Assembly (NCBI GenBank): GCA_039586575.1
Contig: JBDHKD010000005.1
Coordinates: 19,404-83,403 of the forward strand
Direction: 5' to 3'
DNA length: 64,000 nucleotides
Source of the DNA: G020344215 sp039586575
GTDB lineage: Bacteria; Gemmatimonadota; Gemmatimonadetes; Palauibacterales; KS3-K002
The notes under the pieces are model-generated. The model saw nothing but the letters and a program-made list of their open reading frames with translations. It did not search any database and was not told the origin of the DNA. A program made the translations under genes and the position numbers. Positions 16,561 to 25,311 of this stretch are shown in pieces. Position 1 is the stretch's first letter; each line of letters begins with the position of its first letter.

Positions 16561-17699
16561 GGCGGGGTCAGCTTGCCCAATAGGCGGGGCCCGCGGGCGC
16601 CGGTGACGGACGGCAGGTTACCCGGCCTCCCGGTCTGGAACAGGTGAGCGAGGATGGCGAAGGCGGCCGCCTCCTTGGCGTCGGGGTCCCAGCCCAGCGC
16701 CGAGAGATCGGTCACGGGGATCGCCGCCAGCGATTCCGCCAGCATCTGCATGAGCGCCGGGTTACGGGCGCCTCCACCCGAGACGATGCATTCGGCCGGC
16801 TGCGCATCGCCGCTGAACAATTCGGCGAACGCGCCGGCGATGGTCAGGGCGGTGAGCGCCGTCGCGTTGGCGACGAGATCGTCATCGGAGAGCCCCAGCT
16901 CTCGCCCCTGCCGTACCAACTCCCTGGCGTAGGCCATGCCGTAGCGCTCGCGGCCCGTCGACTTGGGCGGCTGCCGCCGGAAGTACTCGTCATCGAGCAG
17001 TCGGGCCAGTAGGTCATCGCTGACCCGGCCACGTGCGGCGCGCCGACCGTCCTCGTCGTAGCGCTCCGCCCCATCGCTCACGATCTCCACCACCGCATCG
17101 ATCACCGCCACGCCGGGGCCGCTGTCGAACGCCAAGACGGGCGCGCCGCTCCCCTCCGGCGGCAGCAGCGTCACGTTGGCCATCCCACCGATATTCTGGA
17201 GCGCACGCCAGGCGTCGGGGATCGAGAAGAGCAGTTGATCGATCAGCGGCACGAGTGGCGCACCGTGCCCGCCCGCCGCCACATCGCGAGCCCGGAAGTC
17301 GGAAATCACCGGTACACCCAGCCGCTCGGCGATCACTGCGGCGTCACCCAGCTGCAGCGTTGCACCCAGCGCCTCTGCCGTCGGCGGCTCGTGCCAGAGC
17401 GTCTGGCCGTGCGAGCCTACGGCGGCCAGCTCATCCGGCGACAGGCCGGCGCCTTCCAGCAAGGCCAGCGCCGCGTCGGCGAACCAGCCACCCAGCTCGA
17501 CGTTCAGGCGACACAGCTCGCGCGCTCCACCGTCGAGCGCCCGCTTGATAGTGGCGCGCTGCTCCGGCGTATAGGGTATGGAGACGAACGACTCGACGAA
17601 CGCGCCCAGCCCGCCGTCCCGCTCCTCCACCTGAACCAGCGCCACATCGACGCCGTCCAGGGAAGTCCCCGACATGAGTCCCAGGTATCGGAAGGTCAA
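16557..17699 (-). CDS. anmK: Anhydro-N-acetylmuramic acid kinase
   Basis: This 380-residue kinase opens and phosphorylates 1,6-anhydroMurNAc to MurNAc-6-phosphate, the substrate of MurQ. The family signature is clear: GLMSGTSLDGVDVALV at the N terminus, AVGSHGQTLWHEPP, TLQLGDAAVIAERLGVPV, DFRARDVAAGGHGAPLVP, and NIGGMANVTLLP with FDSGPGVAVIDA. The C terminus carries VSGGGARNPALMQML. It lies four bases after murQ and overlaps nagZ by four bases. Confidence 0.95.
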   Translation of the reverse strand: MTFRYLGLMSGTSLDGVDVALVQVEERDGGLGAFVESFVSIPYTPEQRATIKRALDGGARELCRLNVELGGWFADAALALLEGAGLSPDELAAVGSHGQTLWHEPPTAEALGATLQLGDAAVIAERLGVPVISDFRARDVAAGGHGAPLVPLIDQLLFSIPDAWRALQNIGGMANVTLLPPEGSGAPVLAFDSGPGVAVIDAVVEIVSDGAERYDEDGRRAARGRVSDDLLARLLDDEYFRRQPPKSTGRERYGMAYARELVRQGRELGLSDDDLVANATALTALTIAGAFAELFSGDAQPAECIVSGGGARNPALMQMLAESLAAIPVTDLSALGWDPDAKEAAAFAILAHLFQTGRPGNLPSVTGARGPRLLGKLTPP

Positions 17700-17703
17700 C
17701 GCG

Positions 17704-19143
17704 CTATGGGTTGACGAGACGCCGAATCGCCTCGAGGTGAAAGTGATCGTGATCCACGACGTGCCGCATCAGCTGGTAGATCGAGATCGGCCCGAAAGCC
17801 TCGTGCCGGCCCCGGTGCTCCCACGCGGTGGCGGCGGCGCGCTCCAGCCGGGCGGCCAGCGCGGCGCGGCTCGCCGCCCAGCGCTCGAGCAGCTCGGCGA
17901 CCGGCGTCTCCCGCGCACCACCCTCGAGAATCTTGCGGTTCTCTACGTCGTCGTCGCGATCGGCCAGGGTCGGCTCGTCCAGGGAGAGCATCGCCACGAG
18001 ACGCTCAGCGAAGAACGCGTCGCCCTCGATTAGGTGCTGAATCTGTTCTTTCACGCACCAGGAGTCCGCGCTCGGCCGGTGGCTCAGCGCATCGTCCGAT
18101 AAGCCGGCGACCACGGCCGCGAGCCGGCCCGGCGACTCGCGGACCGCCTTGCTGACCAGCCCACGCGACTCGCCGTCCGGCGGCGCCGCCGGGTAGACCG
18201 CGTAGGGGTTCTTCGCCTTGCCGATCGCCTCGGCGTGCTCCAGCGCCAGGCGGACGAAGCCGCCCGACTCCGCCAGGTAGAGCGCGGCAAGCTCGCTGCT
18301 CGAGCCGGCCAGCTCCATCACCACTGCCAGCTTTACCGAGCCGCCAGCCGCCTCGATCAATGGCAGCGCCTGCTCACGGCTGCAGCCCGTCGCCGCCATC
18401 ACGATGCGCGCGCTGCGATCGATCAGCTTGTCGCTCATCGCCTGCAGGTCGACCATCAGGTTCCCGTAGACTTTGCCCAGCCGGATCATCGCCCCGGTGG
18501 TCAGCGTGTTGAGGACGAGCTTGGTCGCTGTGCCCGCCTTCATGCGAGTCGAGCCGGCAACGACCTCGGGCCCGACCAGCGGGACCACGCACACATCGAC
18601 CAGCTCACGCATCTCCGCGCCGGGCTCGGTGCAACACAGGAAGCCGGTGCGGGCCTCGCGCTCCGCCGCCCGCGCCAGCGCGGCACGCACGTACGGTGTA
18701 GTACTCGACGTCGCGATGCCGAAGACGAAGTCGTCGGGGCCGACCCCCGCTTCGTCGATCGCCGCCGCGCCATCCTCGATCCGGTCCTCGGCACCCTCCT
18801 GGCTGCGGGTAAGAGCCGGCAGACCGCCGGCGATGATACCCTGGACCATCTCGGGATCGGAGCCGAAGGTGGGCGGACACTCGGTGGCATCGAGCACGCC
18901 CAGACGCCCACTCGTCCCCGCACCTATATAGATGAGGCGGCCGCCGCGTTTGAAGCAGTCGACCGCGATCTCGATAGCTTCTGCGATTCGCTCGCGCTCC
19001 GCCTGCACCGCCTTCGGCACATCGCGGTCTTCCGCGTTGATCAGGTCGACTATCCCCAGCGGCAGCGCGAGGTCGATGTCCCTGGTCCGCGGGTTACGCT
19101 GTTCGGTCAGCCGGGAATCGAAGAGGTCGTCGCTCATAAGCAC
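17704..19143 (-). CDS. murQ: N-acetylmuramic acid 6-phosphate etherase fused to a DinB-like domain
   Basis: Residues 1 to about 325 are MurQ, which cleaves MurNAc-6-phosphate to GlcNAc-6-phosphate and D-lactate; IYIGAGTSGRLGVLDATECP, KAGTATKLVLNTLTTGAMI and the preceding SIS-domain sequence are diagnostic. Residues about 335-479 match a DinB_2-type four-helix bundle: SWCVKEQIQHLIEGDAFF (first His) and QLMRHVVDHDHFHLEAIRR (later His residues). DinB-fold proteins often bind a metal with such a His triad. The GTG at 19143 with GAGG nine bases upstream is the preferred start; ATG at 19137 is the alternative. It leads the recycling cluster. The fusion is unusual in this family. Confidence 0.9.
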   Translation of the reverse strand: MLMSDDLFDSRLTEQRNPRTRDIDLALPLGIVDLINAEDRDVPKAVQAERERIAEAIEIAVDCFKRGGRLIYIGAGTSGRLGVLDATECPPTFGSDPEMVQGIIAGGLPALTRSQEGAEDRIEDGAAAIDEAGVGPDDFVFGIATSSTTPYVRAALARAAEREARTGFLCCTEPGAEMRELVDVCVVPLVGPEVVAGSTRMKAGTATKLVLNTLTTGAMIRLGKVYGNLMVDLQAMSDKLIDRSARIVMAATGCSREQALPLIEAAGGSVKLAVVMELAGSSSELAALYLAESGGFVRLALEHAEAIGKAKNPYAVYPAAPPDGESRGLVSKAVRESPGRLAAVVAGLSDDALSHRPSADSWCVKEQIQHLIEGDAFFAERLVAMLSLDEPTLADRDDDVENRKILEGGARETPVAELLERWAASRAALAARLERAAATAWEHRGRHEAFGPISIYQLMRHVVDHDHFHLEAIRRLVNP

Positions 19144-19187
19144 ATCGGAATGCCTCGAGGCCGAAGGCCCGCACTCGTGGGCCGCCG

Positions 19188-19216
19188 TTGCCGAAGTCTC
19201 CCCGGCAACCTAACCT
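19188..19216 (+). promoter_or_regulatory. Candidate promoter for the plus-strand M20 amidohydrolase gene
   Basis: TTGCCG (19188-19193) and TAACCT (19211-19216) are 17 bases apart, 37 bases before the ATG. Each hexamer matches the consensus at four of six positions. GAGAGGAAG precedes the ATG. Confidence 0.35.
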
Positions 19217-19252
19217 TCGCGGGTTCGCACAAAAAGAACCCCAGAGAGGAAG

Positions 19253-20440
19253 ATGGAGCTACTCTCCCGAGCCAACGAGCTCGCTACCGAGCTCACCGAG
19301 ATCCGGCGCGACATCCACGCGCACCCCGAGCTCTCGTTCCAAGAGACCCGCACCGCCGCACTGGTCGCCGAGCGACTCAAGAGCCTGGGCTACGCGGTGC
19401 GGACCGGCGTCGGCCTCACCGGTGTGATCGGCGAGCTGGGGAGCGGCGAGGGACGCCGGGTCGCGCTGCGCGCCGACATGGACGCGCTGCCGATACAGGA
19501 GGCCAACGACGTTGCCTACCGCTCGCAGCGGGACGGCGTCATGCACGCCTGCGGACACGACGCCCACGTCGCCTGCCTGCTGGGGGCGGCCAAGCTGCTG
19601 GCGGAAAGTGCGGAGCGCGGCATGCTACCAGCGGGTCGGGTGCGGCTGATCTTCCAGCCGTCGGAGGAGACGACCGACGTCGAGAACATGAGCGGCGCGC
19701 AGCGGATGATTGCCGATGGCGCAATGGAGGGCGTCGATACGGTCCTCGGTCTACACGTCGCCGCCGAATCGCCGGCCGGTACGGTGCTTTTCCGCAGCGG
19801 CCGACTGATGGCCGGCAACGATACTCTCTTCGGCACCGTCGGCGGCGCCAGCGCGCACGCCGCCCTACCCCACGAGGGTCAGGACGCCGTGTTGCTCGCT
19901 AGCCATGTCGTGCTCGCCGTGCAGGCGATCGTCGCCCGTCGTATCGATCCGCTACTACCGGCGGTCATCACCTTCGGTAAGATCGCAGGCGGGACCGCCG
20001 AGAACATCGTGTCGAGCGAGGTCCGGCTCGAGGGCACACTCCGCTACTTCGACAACCATGTTCGCGACAAGCTCCACGAGGAGCTGCGACGCGCCTTCGC
20101 CGTAGCCGACGCCATGGGCGGCGCCGGCACCGTCGAGATCCGGCCCGGCTACCCGCCGGTCATCAACGACGCCCGGCTCACTGAGATGGTTCGGGCCGCG
20201 GCGCGCTCGCTGGTCGGCGAAGCGGATGTGGCAACCGCCGACCTGATCATGGGCGCCGAGGACTTCGCCTTCCTGGCCCGCGAAGCGCCCGGCTGCTTCT
20301 TCTGGCTAGGCGCCGGCATCGAGGGTGATCGGCGCCACCACCACTCCCCCCGCTTCGATATCGATGAGAGCTGCCTGACCCGCGGCGCCGCCGTGCTGGC
20401 GGCGGCGGCTCAGACGGTGCTGGCCGAATGGTACCGGTGA
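19253..20440 (+). CDS. M20 family amidohydrolase (HipO/AMA-like)
   Basis: The 395-residue cytoplasmic enzyme has the amidohydrolase/M20D layout: DIHAHPELSFQE at residues 20-31, ALRADMDALPI, the metal-binding MHACGHDAHVA (Cys and His ligands near 98), RLIFQPSEETT (catalytic Glu), and GLHVAAES. The C terminus keeps GAEDFAFLAREAPGCFFWLG. The family hydrolyses N-acyl amino acids, hippurate or N-acetyl diamino acids; the substrate here is not evident. A GAGAGGAAG ribosome site precedes the ATG. It overlaps the endonuclease gene by 13 bases. Confidence 0.9.
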   Translation: MELLSRANELATELTEIRRDIHAHPELSFQETRTAALVAERLKSLGYAVRTGVGLTGVIGELGSGEGRRVALRADMDALPIQEANDVAYRSQRDGVMHACGHDAHVACLLGAAKLLAESAERGMLPAGRVRLIFQPSEETTDVENMSGAQRMIADGAMEGVDTVLGLHVAAESPAGTVLFRSGRLMAGNDTLFGTVGGASAHAALPHEGQDAVLLASHVVLAVQAIVARRIDPLLPAVITFGKIAGGTAENIVSSEVRLEGTLRYFDNHVRDKLHEELRRAFAVADAMGGAGTVEIRPGYPPVINDARLTEMVRAAARSLVGEADVATADLIMGAEDFAFLAREAPGCFFWLGAGIEGDRRHHHSPRFDIDESCLTRGAAVLAAAAQTVLAEWYR

Positions 20441-21111
20441 AGGCGCCGCCCCAATCGACGCGCCGGCGCGTACGAGCCTTGAATCGCCGGCTCGAGCGTG
20501 AGTACGGACGGCCCCGGAAGCAGCGACTCGACCCCTTGGACGAGTTGATGTTGACGATCCTCAGCCAAAACACGTCCGACACGAATCGCGACCGGGCCTA
20601 CGAGTCGTTGCGCGAGCGCTTCCGCGACTGGGAAGAGGTACGCCTAGCCGCCAGAAGCGAGGTGGAAGACGCGATCCGCTCCGCCGGCCTCTGGAAGCAG
20701 AAAGCCCGGACGCTGCAGGAAGCACTCGACGCCATCCACGCCGAGCAGGGTGACCTCGACCTGTCGCACCTGCACCGGATGTCCGACGCCGAGGTGATCG
20801 AGTACCTGACGCGCTTCCGCGGTGTCGGCGTCAAGACCGCGGCGTGCGTGCTCTGCTTCGCCATGGGCCGGCCTTACATGCCGGTGGACACGCACGTCCA
20901 CCGGGTGACACGCCGGCTCGGCTTGATCCCGGCAGACATCACCGCCGACCAGGCTCACTGGCTCCTGAACCACGACAGCTCGGTCCCGGCCGAGCTGCGC
21001 TTCTCCTTTCATATCCAGTTGATCAGGCACGGTCGCGCCGTTTGCCGGGCGAGCCGTCCGGCGTGCAGGTCTTGCGTGCTGGAGGGTCTTTGCCCAAGAA
21101 TCGGCATCTAG
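20428..21111 (+). CDS. nth: Endonuclease III (DNA glycosylase/AP lyase)
   Basis: The 227-residue enzyme excises oxidised pyrimidines and nicks at abasic sites. It has the helix-hairpin-helix GVGVKTAAC (catalytic Lys136), the PVDTHVHRV loop (Asp154) and the iron-sulfur cluster Cys206-x6-Cys213-x2-Cys216-x5-Cys222. This spacing is that of the classical Endo III cluster. The start overlaps the preceding gene's end by 13 bases, suggesting coupled expression. A long C terminus beyond the cluster is absent. Confidence 0.9.
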   Translation: MVPVKAPPQSTRRRVRALNRRLEREYGRPRKQRLDPLDELMLTILSQNTSDTNRDRAYESLRERFRDWEEVRLAARSEVEDAIRSAGLWKQKARTLQEALDAIHAEQGDLDLSHLHRMSDAEVIEYLTRFRGVGVKTAACVLCFAMGRPYMPVDTHVHRVTRRLGLIPADITADQAHWLLNHDSSVPAELRFSFHIQLIRHGRAVCRASRPACRSCVLEGLCPRIGI

Positions 21112-21144
21112 TCGCCAGCCGAACCTGAGAGAAAGGATCGACCT

Positions 21145-22890
21145 ATGCGGCGCCTCAGCCTCCTCCTCGCCCTCATCACCGTGGCGGCCTGCGCCCCGCC
21201 GCCAGGGCCCGGTGCGGGCGGAGCGCCCGGTGTGGTCTTCCCGTTCGACTGGGAGTTCCGGGGGCTCGACCCCACCGGCACCGGGACCCAGGGGATGGTG
21301 GCCACCACCGACGTGCGGGCCACACGCGTCGGTGTGGAGATCCTGCAGGCCGGCGGTAACGCCGCCGATGCGGCGATCGCCGTGGCCTTCGCGCTCGCCG
21401 TGGTACACCCAGCGGCCGGCAACATCGGCGGCGGTGGTTTCGCCGTGGTCCGGCTGACCGACGGCGAAACGGCGGCCCTCGATTTCCGCGAGATGGCGCC
21501 GCTGTTGGCGATGCCCGAACGGTTCCTGGACGAGACGGGCAAGCCCACCGACGCCTCGGTGCTCGGCCATCTGGCCTCCGGTGTACCGGGCTCGGTAGCA
21601 GGGCTCTGGGAGCTGCACAAGCGTTTCGGCTCGCTCCCCTGGGCCGACCTCATCGCTCCGGCCATCGACCTGGCGGAGAACGGCTTCACCGTCAGCGAGC
21701 GGTTCCATAACGGGCTCGCCGGCAAGCGGACGGCGTTCGCCGACTTCGAGACCACCCAGCAGATCTTCTACCCCGGCGGCGAAGCACCCCGCGTCGGTTC
21801 CACCTTCCGGCAACCGATGCTCGCGCGCACGCTCCGGTTGATCGCCAACGAGGGCAAGGCGGTGTTCTACAGCGGGGTCATCGCCGACATGATCGTCGAC
21901 GAGATGCGCCGGAACGGCGGCCTGATCACTCACGAGGACCTGCGACGCTACAGCGCGCGCTGGCGTGACCCGATCACCTTCGAGTACCGCGGCCACACCA
22001 TCATATCGATGCCACCGTCCTCGTCGGGCGGCGTGACGATCGCCGAGGCCCTGAACATCCTCGAGGGCTACAACCTGCGCGAGCTGGGGTTCGGCTCGGC
22101 AGACGCCATCCATCTTATCGCCGAGGCCTTCCGTCGCGCCTTCGCCGACCGCAACTACTACCTGGGCGACCCCGACTTCGTGGAGATGCCGGTCGAGCGC
22201 CTGATCAGCGACGAGTACGCCGCGGAACTGCGCGCCGGCATCTCACGCAGCCGCGCTTCGCCATCCGAACAGTTCAACCGCGTCCCCGTACTGAACGAGG
22301 GGTCGAATACCACGCACTTCTCGGTGGTCGACGGGCAGGGTAACGCGGTATCACTGACCACCACGATCAACTCGGGCTACGGTTCCGGAGTCGTCGTGGC
22401 GCGGGCCGGCTTCTTCCTCAACAACGAGATGGACGACTTCACGTTGCGCCCCGGCTACGCGAACCAGTTCGGGCTCGTGCAGAGCGAGGCGAACCTGGTG
22501 GGCCCCGAGCGACGGATGCTCTCCGCCATGACCCCGACGATCATACTCGACCCGCAAGGCGAGCTGCGGATCGTCGTCGGCTCGCCGGGCGGCCCACGGA
22601 TTATCACCGCGGTCGCGCAGGCGATCATCAACGTCATCGACTTCGGGATGGACGTGCGCTACGCTGTCGACGCGCCGCGCATTCACCATCAGCTGCTGCC
22701 GGACGAGATCCAGTACGAGAAGAACGGCATCGACGACAGAACCGTTTCGCTGCTGCAAGGCTTTAGGCATTCGCTCTCGCACAAGCAGTATTACTTCGGC
22801 GACGTTCAGATGATCGTCCGGGCGCCAGACGGAACGCTGTACGGAGCGTCCGACCCGAGAAGCGAGGGCGGTCGGGCGATCGGCTACTGA
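21145..22890 (+). CDS. ggt: Gamma-glutamyltransferase (lipoprotein)
   Basis: The 581-residue precursor transfers or hydrolyses the gamma-glutamyl group of glutathione and related peptides. It has a lipoprotein signal (MRRLSLLLALITVAAC, lipobox VAAC) and then NAADAAIAVAFALAVVHP, NIGGGGFAVVRL and GSVAGLWELHKRF. The autocleavage site is at NTTHFSVVD (the second Thr becomes the catalytic N terminus of the small subunit), followed by SLTTTINSGYGSGVV and SSGGVTIAEALN in the large subunit. GTGGTCCG... neighbouring sequence fits a periplasmic enzyme. It is cotranscribed with the ABC transporter one base after its stop. Confidence 0.95.
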   Translation: MRRLSLLLALITVAACAPPPGPGAGGAPGVVFPFDWEFRGLDPTGTGTQGMVATTDVRATRVGVEILQAGGNAADAAIAVAFALAVVHPAAGNIGGGGFAVVRLTDGETAALDFREMAPLLAMPERFLDETGKPTDASVLGHLASGVPGSVAGLWELHKRFGSLPWADLIAPAIDLAENGFTVSERFHNGLAGKRTAFADFETTQQIFYPGGEAPRVGSTFRQPMLARTLRLIANEGKAVFYSGVIADMIVDEMRRNGGLITHEDLRRYSARWRDPITFEYRGHTIISMPPSSSGGVTIAEALNILEGYNLRELGFGSADAIHLIAEAFRRAFADRNYYLGDPDFVEMPVERLISDEYAAELRAGISRSRASPSEQFNRVPVLNEGSNTTHFSVVDGQGNAVSLTTTINSGYGSGVVVARAGFFLNNEMDDFTLRPGYANQFGLVQSEANLVGPERRMLSAMTPTIILDPQGELRIVVGSPGGPRIITAVAQAIINVIDFGMDVRYAVDAPRIHHQLLPDEIQYEKNGIDDRTVSLLQGFRHSLSHKQYYFGDVQMIVRAPDGTLYGASDPRSEGGRAIGY

Positions 22891-22891
22891 G

Positions 22892-24652
22892 GTGCTGAAG
22901 CAGCTCGCGCCGCTACTTCCCTACGCGCGCCGCTACCGGAGGCGCATCGCTGCCGGGCTTGCCCTGGTGGTGGTGAGCAACCTGTTCGCCCTCACCTGGC
23001 CCTACCTGCTGAAGCTGGCCATCGACGCGTTGGATGAGGGGATCACGCCGCGCGGGCTCGCCGCCTACGCGGGGGCGATCGTCGGGTTCTCCCTGCTGGG
23101 CGGCATCGGCAGGTACTTGATGCGCGAGCTGCTCAACGGGATGAGTCGCCATGTCGAGACCGATCTGCGCGACGACTACTTCGGCCACCTACTGAGGCTG
23201 GCGCCGGACTTTTATGGGCGCGTCCCCACCGGCGAGCTGATGAGCCGGGCCACCAACGACATCCCGGCGGTACGCATGGTGATCGGTCCGGCGATCATGT
23301 ACCTGGTGAACACCGCCGTGGTCTCGGTCATCGCGCTCACGATGCTCATACTGATCGACCTGCGGCTCACCATTCTCTCCATCCTGCCGCTCGCTCTGGT
23401 CCCGCTGGTCACCATCTATTTCGGTCGCGAGATCCACAAGCGCTTCGAGGCGATCCAGGCGCAGTTCGGTCGCATCTCCACCATGGCCCAGGAGAACCTG
23501 GCGGGCGCCCGCATCGTGCGCGCCTACGTGCAGGAGGACTCGCAGGCCGGCCGCTTCGCCGAGCTCAACCGCGACTACATGGTGCGGAATATCCGATTGG
23601 CGAAGATCTGGGGTCTCTTCCACCCCGCACTGATGACGCTCACCGGGCTGGGTGCTGTCATCGTGCTCGGTGTCGGCGGCCGCGACGTGATCATGGGTCG
23701 CATCACCATCGGCGACTTCGTCGCCTTCGCCTTCTACCTGTTGCAGCTCATCTGGCCGATGATCGCTCTGGGCTGGGTAATCAACCTGTTCGAGCGTGGC
23801 GCCGCATCGATGGGGCGGATCCAGGAGATCATGAGCGCCGAGCCCTCGATCCGCGACGCGCCGGACCCGTTGGAGGTCGCGGCGCCACGAGGCGCCATCG
23901 AGTTCAGAGACGTCTCGTTCCGCTACCCCGGCACCGACCGCTACGTGTTGCGGAACCTCTCGTTCACTATCGCGGCCGGCCAGACCGTGGCCATCGTCGG
24001 CCGCACCGGCTCCGGCAAGAGCTCGATCGTCAAGCTGATCCCGCGCTTCTACGATCCCGACCACGGCGCGATCCTCCTCGACGGCGTCCCGATCCAGCGC
24101 GTCCGCATCGAGCAGCTACGCCGCCTCATCGCCATGGTGCCACAGGAGCCCTTCCTGTTCTCCGAACGGCTGGACGCTAACATCGGCTTCGGATTGCAGA
24201 ACGGTGACGACCGGGAACGCATCGAGCTAGCGGCCGAGATCGCCCAGCTGGCCGAGACGATCCAGGACTTCCCGAAGGGCTACGATACCCAGCTGGGCGA
24301 GCGCGGCATCAACCTGTCGGGCGGCCAAAAGCAGCGAGCGACACTGGCCCGGGCGCTGACTCGCGACGCCCCGGTACTGATCCTGGACGACGCCCTCTCA
24401 TCGGTCGACACCCACACCGAGGCCGCCATACTCGCCGGCCTGAAGGACGTGTTCGTAGGGCGCACCAGCCTGATCGTCTCGCACCGGGTGAGCGCCGTGA
24501 AGGACGCCGACCTCATACTGGTCGTGGAAGACGGCGAGATCGTGGAGTGCGGTGTCCACTCGCAGCTCTTGGAAGCGGATGGCGTGTACGCCCGATTGCT
24601 CAGGCGCCAGTTGCTGGAGGAGAGCCTCGAGGTCGATGCCGGCGCCGCTTAG
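22892..24652 (+). CDS. ABC transporter, fused permease and ATPase (MsbA/exporter type)
   Basis: The 586-residue half-transporter has an N-terminal six-helix membrane domain (about residues 15-320) and a C-terminal ATPase. Walker A GRTGSGKSS, Q-loop VPQEPFLF, signature LSGGQKQR, Walker B VLILDDALSSVD and H-loop LIVSHRV are intact. It starts with GTG, one base after the ggt stop. The type is that of lipid, drug or peptide exporters acting as a homodimer or heterodimer in the inner membrane; the substrate is unknown. A remnant reading frame on the other strand follows its stop. Confidence 0.9.
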   Translation: MLKQLAPLLPYARRYRRRIAAGLALVVVSNLFALTWPYLLKLAIDALDEGITPRGLAAYAGAIVGFSLLGGIGRYLMRELLNGMSRHVETDLRDDYFGHLLRLAPDFYGRVPTGELMSRATNDIPAVRMVIGPAIMYLVNTAVVSVIALTMLILIDLRLTILSILPLALVPLVTIYFGREIHKRFEAIQAQFGRISTMAQENLAGARIVRAYVQEDSQAGRFAELNRDYMVRNIRLAKIWGLFHPALMTLTGLGAVIVLGVGGRDVIMGRITIGDFVAFAFYLLQLIWPMIALGWVINLFERGAASMGRIQEIMSAEPSIRDAPDPLEVAAPRGAIEFRDVSFRYPGTDRYVLRNLSFTIAAGQTVAIVGRTGSGKSSIVKLIPRFYDPDHGAILLDGVPIQRVRIEQLRRLIAMVPQEPFLFSERLDANIGFGLQNGDDRERIELAAEIAQLAETIQDFPKGYDTQLGERGINLSGGQKQRATLARALTRDAPVLILDDALSSVDTHTEAAILAGLKDVFVGRTSLIVSHRVSAVKDADLILVVEDGEIVECGVHSQLLEADGVYARLLRRQLLEESLEVDAGAA

Positions 24653-24820
24653 CTCGGTCACCCAGGCATCCTCGACTTCAACCAGACCCAACATCGACCC
24701 GCCCTCGATGCGGGTGTGGACGTACACGCGCCGGCGCTCTCGGTCGAGCTGGTAGGTCGTGGCACCCGGTTTGAAGGGAAGCGCCGAATAGTGGAACTTG
24801 GCTGCACACGAACCGAGCGG
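24653..24820 (-). pseudogene. Possible minus-strand coding remnant between ABC and SRPBCC genes
   Basis: A minus-strand frame between these two plus-strand genes reads like real protein over about 50 residues (FHYSALPFKPGATTYQLD, ERRRVYVHTRIEGG, LGLVEVEDAWVTEL) with strong G or C at third codon positions. It continues antisense into both neighbours, has no plausible start codon or ribosome site nearby, and no recognised family. It may be the debris of a lost gene, or chance. Low confidence. Confidence 0.25.
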
Positions 24821-24830
24821 AGGAGAGTGG

Positions 24831-25277
24831 ATGCCCAAGTACGAATCCAGTGTCACGATCAAGAGCCCCGTACAGACGGTCTTCGACTATATGCAGGACA
24901 TCGACCGCGAGCGCGAGTGGCAGCCGAGTCTGCGTGAGGCTTCCCAGTCGCCGGAGGGCGAACCCGGCGTCGGCACCGAACGGCGGTACGTGAGCGAGTT
25001 CTTGGGCCGGCGATTCGAGAACGTCTACGTCAACACGAGCTACGAGCCGCCACACAAGGTCGTCTATCGGAGCACCCCGGAGTCCGACACGCAGGCGACC
25101 GGCGAGATTACCTGGGAGGCCGTGGACGGCGGCACCAAGGTCACGATGCGGGTGGAGGCAAAGATCGGAGGTCTGCTCAGGCTGGTCCCCAAAGCGGTGA
25201 TCGAATCGGTCGGCCGCAAGGAGCTGAACGAGGCGCTGGCCCGCGTCAAGAAGCTCCTGGAAGCGCAGGGCGCCTGA
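24831..25277 (+). CDS. SRPBCC (START-like) family protein
   Basis: I choose the ATG at 24831, preceded by GGAGGAG, over an in-frame TTG at 24798. The 148-residue protein reads as a polyketide cyclase/SRPBCC helix-grip fold: YESSVTIKSPVQTVFDYMQD at the N terminus, ITWEAVDGGTKVTMRVEAKI in the middle and a C-terminal helix of RKELNEALARVKKLL. Such proteins bind lipids or hydrophobic ligands. No signal peptide is visible. Its partner is unknown. Confidence 0.75.
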   Translation: MPKYESSVTIKSPVQTVFDYMQDIDREREWQPSLREASQSPEGEPGVGTERRYVSEFLGRRFENVYVNTSYEPPHKVVYRSTPESDTQATGEITWEAVDGGTKVTMRVEAKIGGLLRLVPKAVIESVGRKELNEALARVKKLLEAQGA

Positions 25278-25311
25278 GACCGGCGGACGACCTGACGGTC
25301 GCCCGGCGTCA

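Noticed and set aside
18235..19902. Long plus-strand open frame opposite murQ
   Set aside because: It is antisense to a well-supported gene, has Arg/His-rich low-complexity sequence and no family motifs; it is a by-product of high GC content.
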